Of a stretch of DNA of 64,000 bases, positions 9,350 to 17,678 are shown one piece after another; the first letter of the stretch is position 1; every line of letters begins with the position of its first letter. The stretch lies in NCBI GenBank assembly GCA_041746735.1, contig JBGTGP010000032.1:62001-126000 (forward strand), read 5' to 3'. The stretch comes from Opimibacter sp041746735. GTDB lineage: Bacteria; Bacteroidota; Bacteroidia; Chitinophagales; Saprospiraceae. The notes under the pieces were generated by a model, which searched no databases, was not told the DNA's origin, and was given only the letters and a program-made list of their open reading frames with translations. The position numbers and the translations under genes are program-made.

Positions 9350-10687
9350 ATGCCGGATTTACCAAGGTTTAGTCTATCTTGCGCCAAAATTAATCCATTG
9401 GCCAGGACTCATCTCACAAGGTATGCCATTTCTGTGCTCCTCATTATCAGCACCGCGTTGGCCCTCAACATCGCCAAATCCCTTAAACAAAGTTCGAATA
9501 CGGACCATCAGCATCACTCCAGTACCGGAGAGATCTGCGAGCAATATCTGCATTGGGATCTGGGCCTTGTAGAACTTGAAAAGTTATTGATCCAGCCCAA
9601 TGACATGATGGGCACACTACTGTCCAAGCGCGGAGTGGAATATTTCAAGATCGACCAACTGATCCATGCCGCCACTTCCATATTTCCACTCCGATCTATC
9701 CGGGCCGGCAAAGAAATCACTATCGTTCGCGATCTCGCGGATTCTACGATCCAGGCGTTGGTCTATGAGCCGGATCCATATCGCCGGATTCTCTACCACA
9801 TCGATGATAGTATCCACGTAGAAGTGCAGGAGAAACCAACAGAGATCCGTATAGAAACCGCCTCAGGTGTAATTCATAATTCACTTTGGGTGAGTATGGA
9901 GCAGCAGCAACTTCCTTTCGAGTTGATTTCCGCCATGGAGGATGCTCTTGGATGGTCGGTAGACTTTTATCATATTCAGAAAGGGGATGCCTACAAACTC
10001 GTCTATGAGCGTAAGTTTGTGGAAGGGGAGCCGCTGGGTATTGGTAAATTATTGGGAGCTGTTTTTACATCAGGATCGACTGAACATTATTCCATTCGGT
10101 TTGATAGTGGTGTTCACGACGGTTATTTTGATCTGGAGGGTCGACCGATGAAGAAGGCATTTTTAAAAGCACCGGTCGAGTATAGCCGGATCTCCAGCCG
10201 TTTTTCCAACAATCGGTTTCACCCAATCCTGAAGCGATATAAAGGCCACTTTGGCACAGACTATGCTGCTGCCTGTGGCACACCCATCAGATCTGTGGCC
10301 GATGGTCGTGTCACTCAGGTGAGTTACAACAATGGCAATGGCAATTTTGTCAAAATCCGCCACGACAAAACCTATGAAACACAGTACCTCCACATGTCCA
10401 AGTTTGGTCAGGGCATCAAGTCGGGCGTGATGGTCAAGCAAGGCCAGACCATTGGTTACGTAGGCCAGACAGGCCTGGCTACCGGCTGTCACGTGTGTTT
10501 CCGCTTCTGGAAAAATGGCAACCAGGTAGATCACCTCAGGGAGAAGATGCCACCTCCACAAGCCATGGATCGGTCACAACTCCCCACTTACTATAAGATC
10601 CGTAATCAGATCAAGACCTTGTTGGACAGTATGCAGTATGCGCCTTCAGCACCAGACGAAAAAGCAGAAGAACACTTTCAATCCTAA
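9350..10687 (+). CDS. Membrane-anchored M23 family metallopeptidase
   Basis: 445 residues with an N-terminal membrane segment (~25-42), a LysM/OapA-like middle region and a C-terminal LytM domain. Visible M23 motifs are H300-x3-D304 (HFGTD), H348 in YLHMSK, and H381-V-C383 where most LytM enzymes have H-x-H. The second His of that motif is normally a zinc ligand, so Cys probably takes its place. Related Bacteroidota enzymes may share this, which I could not check. Likely substrate: peptidoglycan cross-bridges in the periplasm, or a regulator of such cleavage. The start is uncertain: the ATG at 9350 is 7 bases from the divergent folP start, and a TTG at 9398 would leave more room for a promoter. 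Confidence 0.85.
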   Translation: MPDLPRFSLSCAKINPLARTHLTRYAISVLLIISTALALNIAKSLKQSSNTDHQHHSSTGEICEQYLHWDLGLVELEKLLIQPNDMMGTLLSKRGVEYFKIDQLIHAATSIFPLRSIRAGKEITIVRDLADSTIQALVYEPDPYRRILYHIDDSIHVEVQEKPTEIRIETASGVIHNSLWVSMEQQQLPFELISAMEDALGWSVDFYHIQKGDAYKLVYERKFVEGEPLGIGKLLGAVFTSGSTEHYSIRFDSGVHDGYFDLEGRPMKKAFLKAPVEYSRISSRFSNNRFHPILKRYKGHFGTDYAAACGTPIRSVADGRVTQVSYNNGNGNFVKIRHDKTYETQYLHMSKFGQGIKSGVMVKQGQTIGYVGQTGLATGCHVCFRFWKNGNQVDHLREKMPPPQAMDRSQLPTYYKIRNQIKTLLDSMQYAPSAPDEKAEEHFQS

Positions 10688-11126
10688 TACTTGGTCCGGA
10701 CATTTGATCTTCAGTATTCATTTCAGCCGCTAATTTTCGCCAATTAACGCAAATGGAATTTAGAAAAGATTAAGGATGCTTGTGCTGGGGCACAAGTGGG
10801 GTAAAAGGTGAAAGGTAAAAGGTAAATTGATCAGTCCCTTACAGAGGAAAAGCCCCGGGTGCGACCCGGGGTTGGGATATGTAAGCCCTTCAGGCTTATG
10901 TGAGATCAGGCTGTATACGATGATCTTCCATACGTTTCATCCCGGGTCGTGACCTGACCATACGTTTACTCCCTTCGACTATGGCTTTACCCTTTACCCT
11001 TCATCCTTTACCCAACTTGTGCCGGGGCACAAAACCTTTCACCTTTTACCCCACTTGCGCGCAATACGCGCAAGCACATTGAAGCCCAAAGAAAAATACG
11101 ATATTGGCCTTCGCTATGATCGCAAT
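10688..11126. other. 439-base gene-free stretch with repeats
   Basis: No credible coding region. It holds a ~270-base repeat-rich element (10781-11060, described separately) flanked by unremarkable sequence. The open frame extending upstream of 11127 to 11019 lies inside the repeat and is not a plausible part of the following lipoprotein gene. Confidence 0.7.
10781..11060. repeat. Imperfect inverted-repeat element with internal GC-rich hairpins
   Basis: A 24-base arm at 10793-10816 (GTGGGGTAAAAGGTGAAAGG core) is repeated as a perfect reverse complement at 11034-11057. Near the arms sit two short palindromes, TGTGCTGGGGCACA and TGTGCCGGGGCACA. Inside are a perfect hairpin at 10853-10871 (CCCCGGGT-GCG-ACCCGGGG), a second at 10882-10898 (TAAGCC-CTTCA-GGCTTA) and two copies of CCATACGTTT. 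The arrangement resembles a non-autonomous MITE or REP-like structural repeat. No transposase is present. Confidence 0.55.
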
Positions 11127-12311
11127 ATGAAACCGGAACATTCGATTACAGGAGGCAGGAGGGGATTAGTTATGCTGAGCATTGCATGCATACTGGCATT
11201 GCCATCTTGTGCCGGTAAACGCTTGTGGCTGAATGTAGATGCACCTGCCGTTGAAGACGTAAAATCCGAGACGCCGGTCTATACCATTTATGCGATAGGT
11301 GATGCGGGACTTGACAATGCGCAGTCCCGCACAGTCATAGCTGCACTGGCGGACAAAGCGCTGGATGATGTACATCCGGGTATGATAATTTTTTTGGGTG
11401 ACAATATCTATCCCGCTGGATTTGCACCACCTTCTGAACCGGCAGAACATGAAAGAAGTAAGGCGATCCTCAGCTTTCAGGTTGAAGCGTTGAGGGCATA
11501 TCACGGCCATATAATCTTTATTGCGGGCAATCATGACTGGAATGAATTTAAGCCTGGAGGACTTGCTGCGCTTCAGCGCCAGGCTTCCTATTTATCGAGC
11601 CTGGCCCATCCAAATCTGGCATTTGTACCCCGACCGGGTTGTGCCGGCCCGGAAGTGCTATCTATTCGGGATGATCTGATCATGATCATCCTGGATTCAC
11701 AATGGTGGATACAAGACTGGACCACAGAGTCCGGCATCAACGATAATTGTGATGTTTCGGACCGGCATGAATTCCGTGAGGCATTTCATAAAGCCATCGA
11801 AACACATCAGGATAAACAAATCATCGTCGCCCTGCATCACCCGCTGATGACAAGAGGTCATCATGGTGGGTATTTTACCCTGAAGGATCACCTCTTTCCA
11901 TTGACTAAAGTGGCAAAATGGCTTTGGGTCCCCTTGCCTGTTATCGGTTCGATCTATCCCTGGTATCGCTCCGTGATCGGCCATCCACAAGATCTCCGGC
12001 ATCCCCGCTACCGTTCCCTACGAGATGCGATATTAAACGATTTGGCGTACGATCGGGATTTGATCTTCCTTTCCGGACATGATCACAACCTCCAATACTT
12101 GCTGGACGGGCGGCATCATTTCCTGCTTTCAGGCGGAGGTGCCAAGCAAAACTTTGTCGCCAACGGGCGAAAATTGCAATATGGTCATAAAGCTGCAGGG
12201 TTTATGCAATTGGATTTTTTTCAATCGAATGAAGTGCAACTCACTGTGACTGAGGTAGATCCCTCTAGTGGAGCCAGCACAGTGGTGGTCAGAAAAACCA
12301 TCATTCGCTGA
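11127..12311 (+). CDS. Metallophosphoesterase lipoprotein
   Basis: 394 residues from the ATG at 11127, which begins a lipoprotein signal peptide ending in LALPSC. Calcineurin-type phosphoesterase motifs are all visible: GDAG, GDNIYPAG, GNHDW, HHPL and GHDHNLQ. These supply the dinuclear metal ligands and the catalytic His of purple-acid-phosphatase-like enzymes. The substrate cannot be read from sequence. The lipoprotein signal places it outside the cytoplasm, so a phosphate-scavenging or surface role is more likely than second-messenger turnover. The next gene is 84 bases downstream on the same strand but has its own promoter-like element. Confidence 0.85.
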   Translation: MKPEHSITGGRRGLVMLSIACILALPSCAGKRLWLNVDAPAVEDVKSETPVYTIYAIGDAGLDNAQSRTVIAALADKALDDVHPGMIIFLGDNIYPAGFAPPSEPAEHERSKAILSFQVEALRAYHGHIIFIAGNHDWNEFKPGGLAALQRQASYLSSLAHPNLAFVPRPGCAGPEVLSIRDDLIMIILDSQWWIQDWTTESGINDNCDVSDRHEFREAFHKAIETHQDKQIIVALHHPLMTRGHHGGYFTLKDHLFPLTKVAKWLWVPLPVIGSIYPWYRSVIGHPQDLRHPRYRSLRDAILNDLAYDRDLIFLSGHDHNLQYLLDGRHHFLLSGGGAKQNFVANGRKLQYGHKAAGFMQLDFFQSNEVQLTVTEVDPSSGASTVVVRKTIIR

Positions 12312-12322
12312 CTTGATGTATT

Positions 12323-12356
12323 CCGGTTCAAGTCGTTATCTTTCGACATCTACCGG
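12323..12356 (+). terminator. Possible hairpin between metallophosphoesterase and HD-PycTM genes
   Basis: Nested stems CCGGT(12323-12327)/ACCGG(12352-12356) and GTCG(12332-12335)/CGAC(12344-12347), separated by a symmetric 4x4 internal loop. No U-tract follows, so an intrinsic terminator is uncertain. Confidence 0.3.
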
Positions 12357-12382
12357 TCAAGGCCTGGCCTTTAAATCCGGTA

Positions 12383-12390
12383 TAGTTTTG
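12383..12390 (+). promoter_or_regulatory. TAnnTTTG -7 element for HD-PycTM gene
   Basis: TAGTTTTG matches the Bacteroidota -7 consensus and ends 5 bases before the ATG at 12396, implying an almost leaderless transcript. No clear -33 element was identified. Confidence 0.45.
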
Positions 12391-12395
12391 GCAGG

Positions 12396-13592
12396 ATGAG
12401 CGAAGTGGAGCAACCCGATATTATCACCGCCGCTGAAGACCATGTGCGGCAGATCTTTGAACAGAAGATCCCCTCCAACATTTATGTATACCATAATTGG
12501 GTGCATACCTGTCAGGTACGTGATGAAGTCCTATTGCTCGCCCGACATGCAGGTGTCACCAATGGCGAACTTGAAATGCTCAATCTGGCTACTTTATTTC
12601 ACGATGTCGGATTTTCAGAAGTATATGCCGGTCATGAAGAACATAGCAAGCGAATTGCCAGAGAGTTTCTATCGAAGGCAGGGTATCCGGAGGAGCGAAT
12701 AGCCAAAATTGAACAACTCATAGAAGCCACCAAGGTGGATGTCAAACCTGCGGGCAAACTCGAAGCTCTCCTGAAAGACGCGGACACCAGTTCACTCGGA
12801 AAATCCCATTTTCATATTTTTACCAACAGCCTGCGAAAGGAACTCAACAGTCTTCAGAACGCAGTACTTTCCAAGCGCGACTGGGCACGGACCAACCTTC
12901 GGTTTCTGGATGAACATGAATACTACTCCCAGGAAGGAAATGAGCGGTACGCCCAGATGAAAGCCGAAAACCGAAAGCTACTGGCAGCCGAACTCACACA
13001 AATGGAAACAGCGGATTCGGAGAAAAAGGAAACTGCCAGGAAAAATCGTTCGGAAAACAATACCATCGGCACCAGCAAATCAGCTCAAACTCAGTTTAAG
13101 ACGGCTCTTCGCAACCATATTGACCTGAGCGCCATTGCGGACAACAAGGCCAACATCATGCTATCGGTCAATGCCCTGATTATCACCTTTGCGCTACCCT
13201 TACTCGGAAAGGAAATTGCGGCCAATAAAGTTTTACTGCTCCCGACGGTCATGCTGCTCACCGTCTGCGTGGTATCGATGGTCTTTGCCACCTTAGCTAC
13301 CCGACCTATTCCGATGAAGGGCTACAGCACCATGGAAAGTATTCTCGCTAAAAAATCCAATTTGTTCTTTTTCGGTAATTATTACAGGATGAGTTTCGAA
13401 GAATATGAAAAAGGGATGAATGCGACTGTGGCTGACGATACTATACTGGATACCACCATCATGCGTGACCTCTTTTTCCTGGGTCGTACACTTGGTTTCA
13501 AATATGCTCACCTCCGAAAATGCTATACTATATTTATGTATGGTATCATTATTGTCGTCATTTCCTTTGTGATCGTTTTCACTTTCTTTTAG
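12396..13592 (+). CDS. HD phosphohydrolase fused to PycTM (DUF5706) membrane module, orphan
   Basis: 398 residues, two parts. The N-terminal ~190 residues are an HD-domain phosphohydrolase with an intact metal set: H33/H37, H69-D70, H80/H83, D128/D130. After a charged linker (~195-235), the C-terminal half has the motif HIDLSAIADNKANIML (241-256), typical of the DUF5706 family that includes the Pycsar membrane effector. Hydrophobic segments lie at ~254-270, ~279-300 and ~377-398. In Pycsar, PycTM effectors respond to cCMP or cUMP made by an adjacent uridylate/cytidylate cyclase and damage the inner membrane. No cyclase is encoded anywhere in this window. Inference: a membrane-bound nucleotide-responsive protein, either a standalone effector or a housekeeping relative. 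Its end overlaps the convergent tilS by 4 bases. Confidence 0.75.
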   Translation: MSEVEQPDIITAAEDHVRQIFEQKIPSNIYVYHNWVHTCQVRDEVLLLARHAGVTNGELEMLNLATLFHDVGFSEVYAGHEEHSKRIAREFLSKAGYPEERIAKIEQLIEATKVDVKPAGKLEALLKDADTSSLGKSHFHIFTNSLRKELNSLQNAVLSKRDWARTNLRFLDEHEYYSQEGNERYAQMKAENRKLLAAELTQMETADSEKKETARKNRSENNTIGTSKSAQTQFKTALRNHIDLSAIADNKANIMLSVNALIITFALPLLGKEIAANKVLLLPTVMLLTVCVVSMVFATLATRPIPMKGYSTMESILAKKSNLFFFGNYYRMSFEEYEKGMNATVADDTILDTTIMRDLFFLGRTLGFKYAHLRKCYTIFMYGIIIVVISFVIVFTFF

Positions 13593-14920
13593 ATCTTTCC
13601 ACCCGGCGTGAAACTCATCCTGCAGGCGGCCTGATCCGGTGCACTCACTCTGGCTCTTTCATCCAATCGCCATCCCATCACCCACAGAATATGCACGCTA
13701 TTGGTCAGTACCAGTAGTTGCCTTTTTTCATACTGTTCCAGTTTCAGATCTACCATAAAATCCTGAAGCTTCTTGCTGTGCCCACGCATACCCAAAGGTT
13801 GAAAACGGTCGCCTGGCAAGACACCCCGCACTTCAAGCGGCCACTGGATCACATCGGATCTGATCAACACGGTAGAGGTTTTACCTGGCTCAGGTTCATC
13901 CCCGTCCATTCCAATCGTCAATGTACCGCTTTCAAATTCATATCGACCGGGAGCATTTAATATAAAGGTTTTCTCTTCGCGAACATTTTCCAGATGAAGG
14001 CCCGAGTCGATCCGCGTCAATCGATATCCTTCATAGGTTAAGGCATTTCCTGTATCTGGTTTGTCAGACATTACATAATCATGAACGAGATTCCAGGAGA
14101 AACCTTGCTCTTCCAACCAGCGAAGCACGAAGGCCATCTCATATGGCTGATATCGAATCGTATAACCGTGAGTAGCTGCCTGCACTGAGGCCGATTCCCA
14201 TTGTGCGTATGTACCGGCCCAGGTATTCCATTCTATTTGCATTCGATGCAAGGAATGGCGCATGCTGGACGGAAAACCCGGTGACCATTTTTCCAACAAC
14301 GGAATAAGATGGTGACGCAACCGATTGCGCTGGTAGGCATCAGATTCATTGGACTGGTCTAGTCTAAATGGAATTCCGTTGGTAGTGGCATAGGATTCTA
14401 TCATGCTCCGCGTAACATCGAGCATCGGCCGTATATAAAGGTCCCGCTGTGAAGGAATTCCGGTCAGCCCTTTAAAGCCGGTTCCGCGCAGCAAGTTGAG
14501 CAGCGTCGTTTCAATATGATCATCCAGATGATGTCCGGTCGCCACGGCTGCAAAGCCGTGCTGTTCCACCAAATCCTTCCACCAGGAATAGCGGATCTCC
14601 CGTGCTGCCGACTGAATATTGAGTTGATGCAATTCGGCATAGTCACGTGTGTCCACCTCATTTACCAGAACAGGTATACTGTGTGAATTGCACCACGAAA
14701 CCACAAAATGGGCATCCGCATCTGATGCTTCACCTCTGAGTTTGAAGTTGACATGACCTGCGGTGACCTTATACCCAAGGTCGTGTAATGCATATAGCAA
14801 TACCATACTGTCTGCTCCACCACTGACACCGACCAAGATTGAAGATGTCAATGGAAGACTGAAAGAATCCATTCGTTTCCGGATCAGATCATAAATAACT
14901 GCATGAGGTTGGGCTGACAT
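13589..14920 (-). CDS. tilS: tRNA(Ile)-lysidine synthetase
   Basis: 443 residues. Attaches lysine to C34 of the AUA-decoding tRNA-Ile, changing it from Met to Ile identity; essential in most bacteria. The ATP-binding PP-loop SGGADS lies in GVSGGADSMVLLYAL near the N-terminus, followed by GHVNFKLRGEASDAD and ATGHHLDDHIETTLLNLLRG. A TilS substrate-binding domain and the C-terminal TilS_C region (VRGVLPGDRFQPLGM) complete the family layout. Start placed at the ATG at 14920; the frame continues 39 bases upstream to another ATG but adds non-conserved residues. It converges on and overlaps the HD-PycTM gene. Confidence 0.92.
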   Translation of the reverse strand: MSAQPHAVIYDLIRKRMDSFSLPLTSSILVGVSGGADSMVLLYALHDLGYKVTAGHVNFKLRGEASDADAHFVVSWCNSHSIPVLVNEVDTRDYAELHQLNIQSAAREIRYSWWKDLVEQHGFAAVATGHHLDDHIETTLLNLLRGTGFKGLTGIPSQRDLYIRPMLDVTRSMIESYATTNGIPFRLDQSNESDAYQRNRLRHHLIPLLEKWSPGFPSSMRHSLHRMQIEWNTWAGTYAQWESASVQAATHGYTIRYQPYEMAFVLRWLEEQGFSWNLVHDYVMSDKPDTGNALTYEGYRLTRIDSGLHLENVREEKTFILNAPGRYEFESGTLTIGMDGDEPEPGKTSTVLIRSDVIQWPLEVRGVLPGDRFQPLGMRGHSKKLQDFMVDLKLEQYEKRQLLVLTNSVHILWVMGWRLDERARVSAPDQAACRMSFTPGGKI

Positions 14921-14981
14921 CAGGAGGATTGGATTGGTATCGAACCAGGCGGCCGGCATGGTAGAAATAGCAAGGTCTTAG

Positions 14982-15007
14982 TACCTTTGACCATAAACGC
15001 AAAGGTA
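14982..15007. promoter_or_regulatory. Palindromic pair of opposing -7 elements (tilS / lipoprotein)
   Basis: TACCTTTG at 14982-14989 on the plus strand and its exact reverse complement CAAAGGTA at 15000-15007 form an 8-base inverted repeat with a 10-base spacer. Each matches TAnnTTTG: one faces the lipoprotein gene (ATG 15008), the other faces tilS (ATG 14920). A TTG at 14987 lies inside the plus-strand element, which argues against it as a start codon. Confidence 0.5.
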
Positions 15008-15505
15008 ATGAAACCAATATACCTGTTGATGATACTTGGGGTATGGTACTGGATAAGTGGATGCAAATCCGATAGCCGCCAGACCACAGATGCTTCGCCA
15101 TCTACAGCGCAAGCGATTCAAGCTCAGCCGCCTGTTGAAACCGGCAACACCAATTCGGAGTTGGGGCATGATTATGCTTTTCTGACACAGAAAATGTTGC
15201 ACTATAAGAATGTTTTTGGTGGGTCCACTCCTGGTGGAGATCCTTTGTATAAAGATGAGTGGATCGACCTGATACCGAATGGCACTTTTAAAGCCGGCAA
15301 GTTGAAAAACCAGACACATACCGGCACCTGGACCTATCACCATGACGGCGGAGTACTCAGTTTGCAACCGGATAATGGGTCACATAAACGCAGCGAATGG
15401 AAGGTGCAGCATAATCAAGACATGCTGGTGTGGACAGGAACCTCTACCTATGGAGATCAGGCGGTGCAGATTCGTTTGATCTGGAGCAATGAATTTCCAG
15501 AATAG
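15008..15505 (+). CDS. Small lipoprotein of unknown function, possibly lipocalin-like
   Basis: 165 residues from the ATG at 15008, which directly begins a lipoprotein signal peptide with lipobox ISGC. After a Thr/Ser/Gln-rich linker (~24-50), a conserved-looking domain contains DLIPNGTFKAGKLKNQTHTG and several beta-strand-like stretches ending in IRLIWSNEF. The pattern of a described input state, graded gain and beta sheet recalls lipocalin-like Bacteroidota lipoproteins, but no diagnostic motif is present. Function unknown. It is divergent from tilS with only 87 bases between starts. Confidence 0.65.
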   Translation: MKPIYLLMILGVWYWISGCKSDSRQTTDASPSTAQAIQAQPPVETGNTNSELGHDYAFLTQKMLHYKNVFGGSTPGGDPLYKDEWIDLIPNGTFKAGKLKNQTHTGTWTYHHDGGVLSLQPDNGSHKRSEWKVQHNQDMLVWTGTSTYGDQAVQIRLIWSNEFPE

Positions 15506-15559
15506 GTAGTGAGAATCCTTGGTTGGGTTGGCGCTGAAGCATGACTTCAGTGTTGCGGC

Positions 15560-16141
15560 TCAATGCATCCGGTCTCCGCGAAGGGCGAGCAGTGTCATCA
15601 CTTCGGCTTCATAGTCCAGGTATTCCTGCCATCGATGCTTCACTTTTTCAGGTGGGGCGTACGTATTGGCCAGGTCAATAAACAAACGATAATGGCCGGC
15701 CTCTGAAACCATAAAGCCGTGGTAGAAATCTTTTAATGCGTCATCGGCAATATGGAGAGATAACAAACGGAAACGCTCACAACTACGGGCCTCGATCAAA
15801 GCGCAGACGAGTAGTCGCTCGAGCAACCGTTCTTCCCGGCTTCCACCTTTTCGTTCAAATGGAAGCAGAGCATTGACATATTCATCCTTGCGTTGTCGGC
15901 CAAGGGAGAGGCCCCTTTTTTTAAGCTCCTGTAACACCAATCTGAAATGGCCCCATTCTTCCGTGACGATAGGTGCCAGTTCGAAAACGAGCTTTTCTTT
16001 ATCCGGAAATGACTGGATCAGCGAAATACAGGAGGTTGCAGCTTTTTGCTCGCAATAGGCGTGATCTGTCAAGATGTCTTCCAGTGATTTTTCTGCCAGA
16101 TTGACCCATCGTGGATCGGTCGGCAATTTAAGTCCAAGCAT
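15560..16141 (-). CDS. miaE: tRNA 2-methylthio-N6-isopentenyladenosine hydroxylase (MiaE-like)
   Basis: 193 residues, the usual MiaE length. Non-haem diiron ferritin-like fold that hydroxylates the isopentenyl group on A37-modified tRNAs. Visible diiron ligands: E in HAYCEQKAA, ExxH in EEWGHF, E in LIEARSCERF, and ExxH in SEAGHY. The opening MLGLKLPTDPRWVNLAEKSL is characteristic of the family. Cytoplasmic, oxygen-dependent. It lies between the lipoprotein gene (convergent) and an exported unknown 34 bases upstream on the same strand. Confidence 0.88.
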   Translation of the reverse strand: MLGLKLPTDPRWVNLAEKSLEDILTDHAYCEQKAATSCISLIQSFPDKEKLVFELAPIVTEEWGHFRLVLQELKKRGLSLGRQRKDEYVNALLPFERKGGSREERLLERLLVCALIEARSCERFRLLSLHIADDALKDFYHGFMVSEAGHYRLFIDLANTYAPPEKVKHRWQEYLDYEAEVMTLLALRGDRMH

Positions 16142-16175
16142 AGTCTACTACGGATTGATTCGTCTACGGGTTGGT

Positions 16176-17471
16176 TTATTTCTTAAATCCCAAACAATGC
16201 AATTGATTCCGGATTTCATCTAAATGCAGAACCTCATAATCTTCATACCCGGTTTCCCATAACACCCTGACTTTGTCAACCTCCGACCGCATAAGTTTCT
16301 TGATGTCTTCCTTGCCAAGCGAATACTGGCCTGAAAACACCGTGTTCCCGCTATAGGGATCTATTCGACCCCGATTGGGTTTCAGGTTGTACAGTGATAC
16401 ATATTCTCCATCCAAAAGTTTGAGGCGCAACAAGCTGCCGCCTGCCAGTGAGCCGAAATTACTTTGAGCGTGTGAACTGGCGATCCGAAACTCAAGATTC
16501 AGATAAATGTAAGCCCCGGCTTTTGAAAGTGCTCCTACACAAGTGATGAGCTCCTTGTTACGAAAATAGGGCCTGAGGTCAGGATCAGTATGTGTAAAGA
16601 TCACCTCAAATGCTAAAAGGGAAACTGTCCTGCCAGTGGATTCATCTTTGGTTGTTCGCTCAAAAACACATTCATAGGGATTATTACGGTAAGGCGCGGG
16701 GGTCCTGTGTCGCGGGATGATAGAGTGGACTGGTATATCATTCCTGGACGACTTGACAGTTGAAGCTTGAGGTACAGCCGTAGTTGGTTTAGACGTAGCC
16801 GGGGTCCCTGATTTGGGAGGCGCAGGTGCAGAAGAGTTCTGAAGGATCATTTCTGCCGGGGCCTTCGTCCGGGGATAAAATTCCGCCAAATATTGTCCGT
16901 ATGATGCATTGATTTTGATCAGATCTTTCTCCTGGAGGCGATGAAGGTTGGAGTGAATTTTCCCGGCTGAATCGCCTACTTTTTTTAGTTTTTTTTGTTG
17001 AAATTTAGCTTTCCGCAGATGACTTATACTTTTATCATACTCATCCTGAAGTCGAGCCAGAACAACGGGTTCAATTATCTTTTTGTTTTCTTCGGCGTTT
17101 TGTAATTGTTCACCTGCTTTAAACTGGGCATTGGTGGCATTTCTGAAAGAATCCTGCACCTTTTTGTATTCCAGCAAGATCATGCTATACGTTTCATTCC
17201 AGCGTTGCAACAAATACGCCTGCTCTTCACCTTTATTGCGGGTATTTCGGTCCATTTCTTTTGATGACTGTGGGTATGCGGATGAGGTGCTTGGAGCATA
17301 TTGGCGGAGCAACAGGGAGTCCCCTTGTGCAAACGGACGCCAGGAGCCATCCGGAAACATAATCACCTTCTCTCCTTTGCTGTTGACGATGACTCGTTGC
17401 CCCAGGACATGGCCGGAACTCAAGTTGAGCATTAGTATCAATACCAGATATATAGATTTTTGCAGCGGCAT
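16176..17471 (-). CDS. Exported protein of unknown function with coiled coil
   Basis: 431 residues from the ATG at 17471, which opens a Sec signal peptide ending near HVLGQ. An upstream ATG in frame would add 37 residues before the signal and lies beyond the likely promoter. After the signal comes VIVNSKGEKVIMFPDGSWRPF, a short motif common at the mature N-termini of exported Bacteroidota proteins. A charged helical, probably coiled-coil region follows (~90-190), then a Pro/Ser/Thr linker and a C-terminal ~150-residue domain rich in beta structure (ECVFERTTKDESTGRTVSLL onward). No enzyme motif seen. Function unknown. Confidence 0.7.
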   Translation of the reverse strand: MPLQKSIYLVLILMLNLSSGHVLGQRVIVNSKGEKVIMFPDGSWRPFAQGDSLLLRQYAPSTSSAYPQSSKEMDRNTRNKGEEQAYLLQRWNETYSMILLEYKKVQDSFRNATNAQFKAGEQLQNAEENKKIIEPVVLARLQDEYDKSISHLRKAKFQQKKLKKVGDSAGKIHSNLHRLQEKDLIKINASYGQYLAEFYPRTKAPAEMILQNSSAPAPPKSGTPATSKPTTAVPQASTVKSSRNDIPVHSIIPRHRTPAPYRNNPYECVFERTTKDESTGRTVSLLAFEVIFTHTDPDLRPYFRNKELITCVGALSKAGAYIYLNLEFRIASSHAQSNFGSLAGGSLLRLKLLDGEYVSLYNLKPNRGRIDPYSGNTVFSGQYSLGKEDIKKLMRSEVDKVRVLWETGYEDYEVLHLDEIRNQLHCLGFKK

Positions 17472-17487
17472 GATCGGTTTCCAGGGA

Positions 17488-17495
17488 CAAAAATA
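17488..17495 (-). promoter_or_regulatory. TAnnTTTG -7 element for exported unknown
   Basis: The reverse complement reads TATTTTTG, 16 bases upstream of the ATG at 17471. Its position supports that start over the longer frame beginning at 17582. Confidence 0.45.
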
Positions 17496-17678
17496 AGGCT
17501 TTGAATGAGGTCTTCGTCGGCTCAGAGGGCATGAATATCCAAAATTCAGCCCATACGAAGGGGGTAATATGTCTAAGAACAACCATTTCTATACGATTGT
17601 GTACCTTGCAGACCGTTTAAAAAGAACCGGTTTTAACCTGCCGCAGGTGAAACCGGATGCTGAAAAATCTGATATTTC

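Noticed and set aside
12312..12395. tRNA-like GGTTCAAG segment
   Set aside because: No acceptor or anticodon arms can be built around it.
14987..15007. TTG start seven codons upstream of the small lipoprotein
   Set aside because: The TTG lies inside the -7 promoter element and would precede the signal peptide.
12396..15505. Complete Pycsar or CBASS defence operon
   Set aside because: No cyclase or CD-NTase gene is present; only a PycTM-like domain fused to an HD domain is seen.
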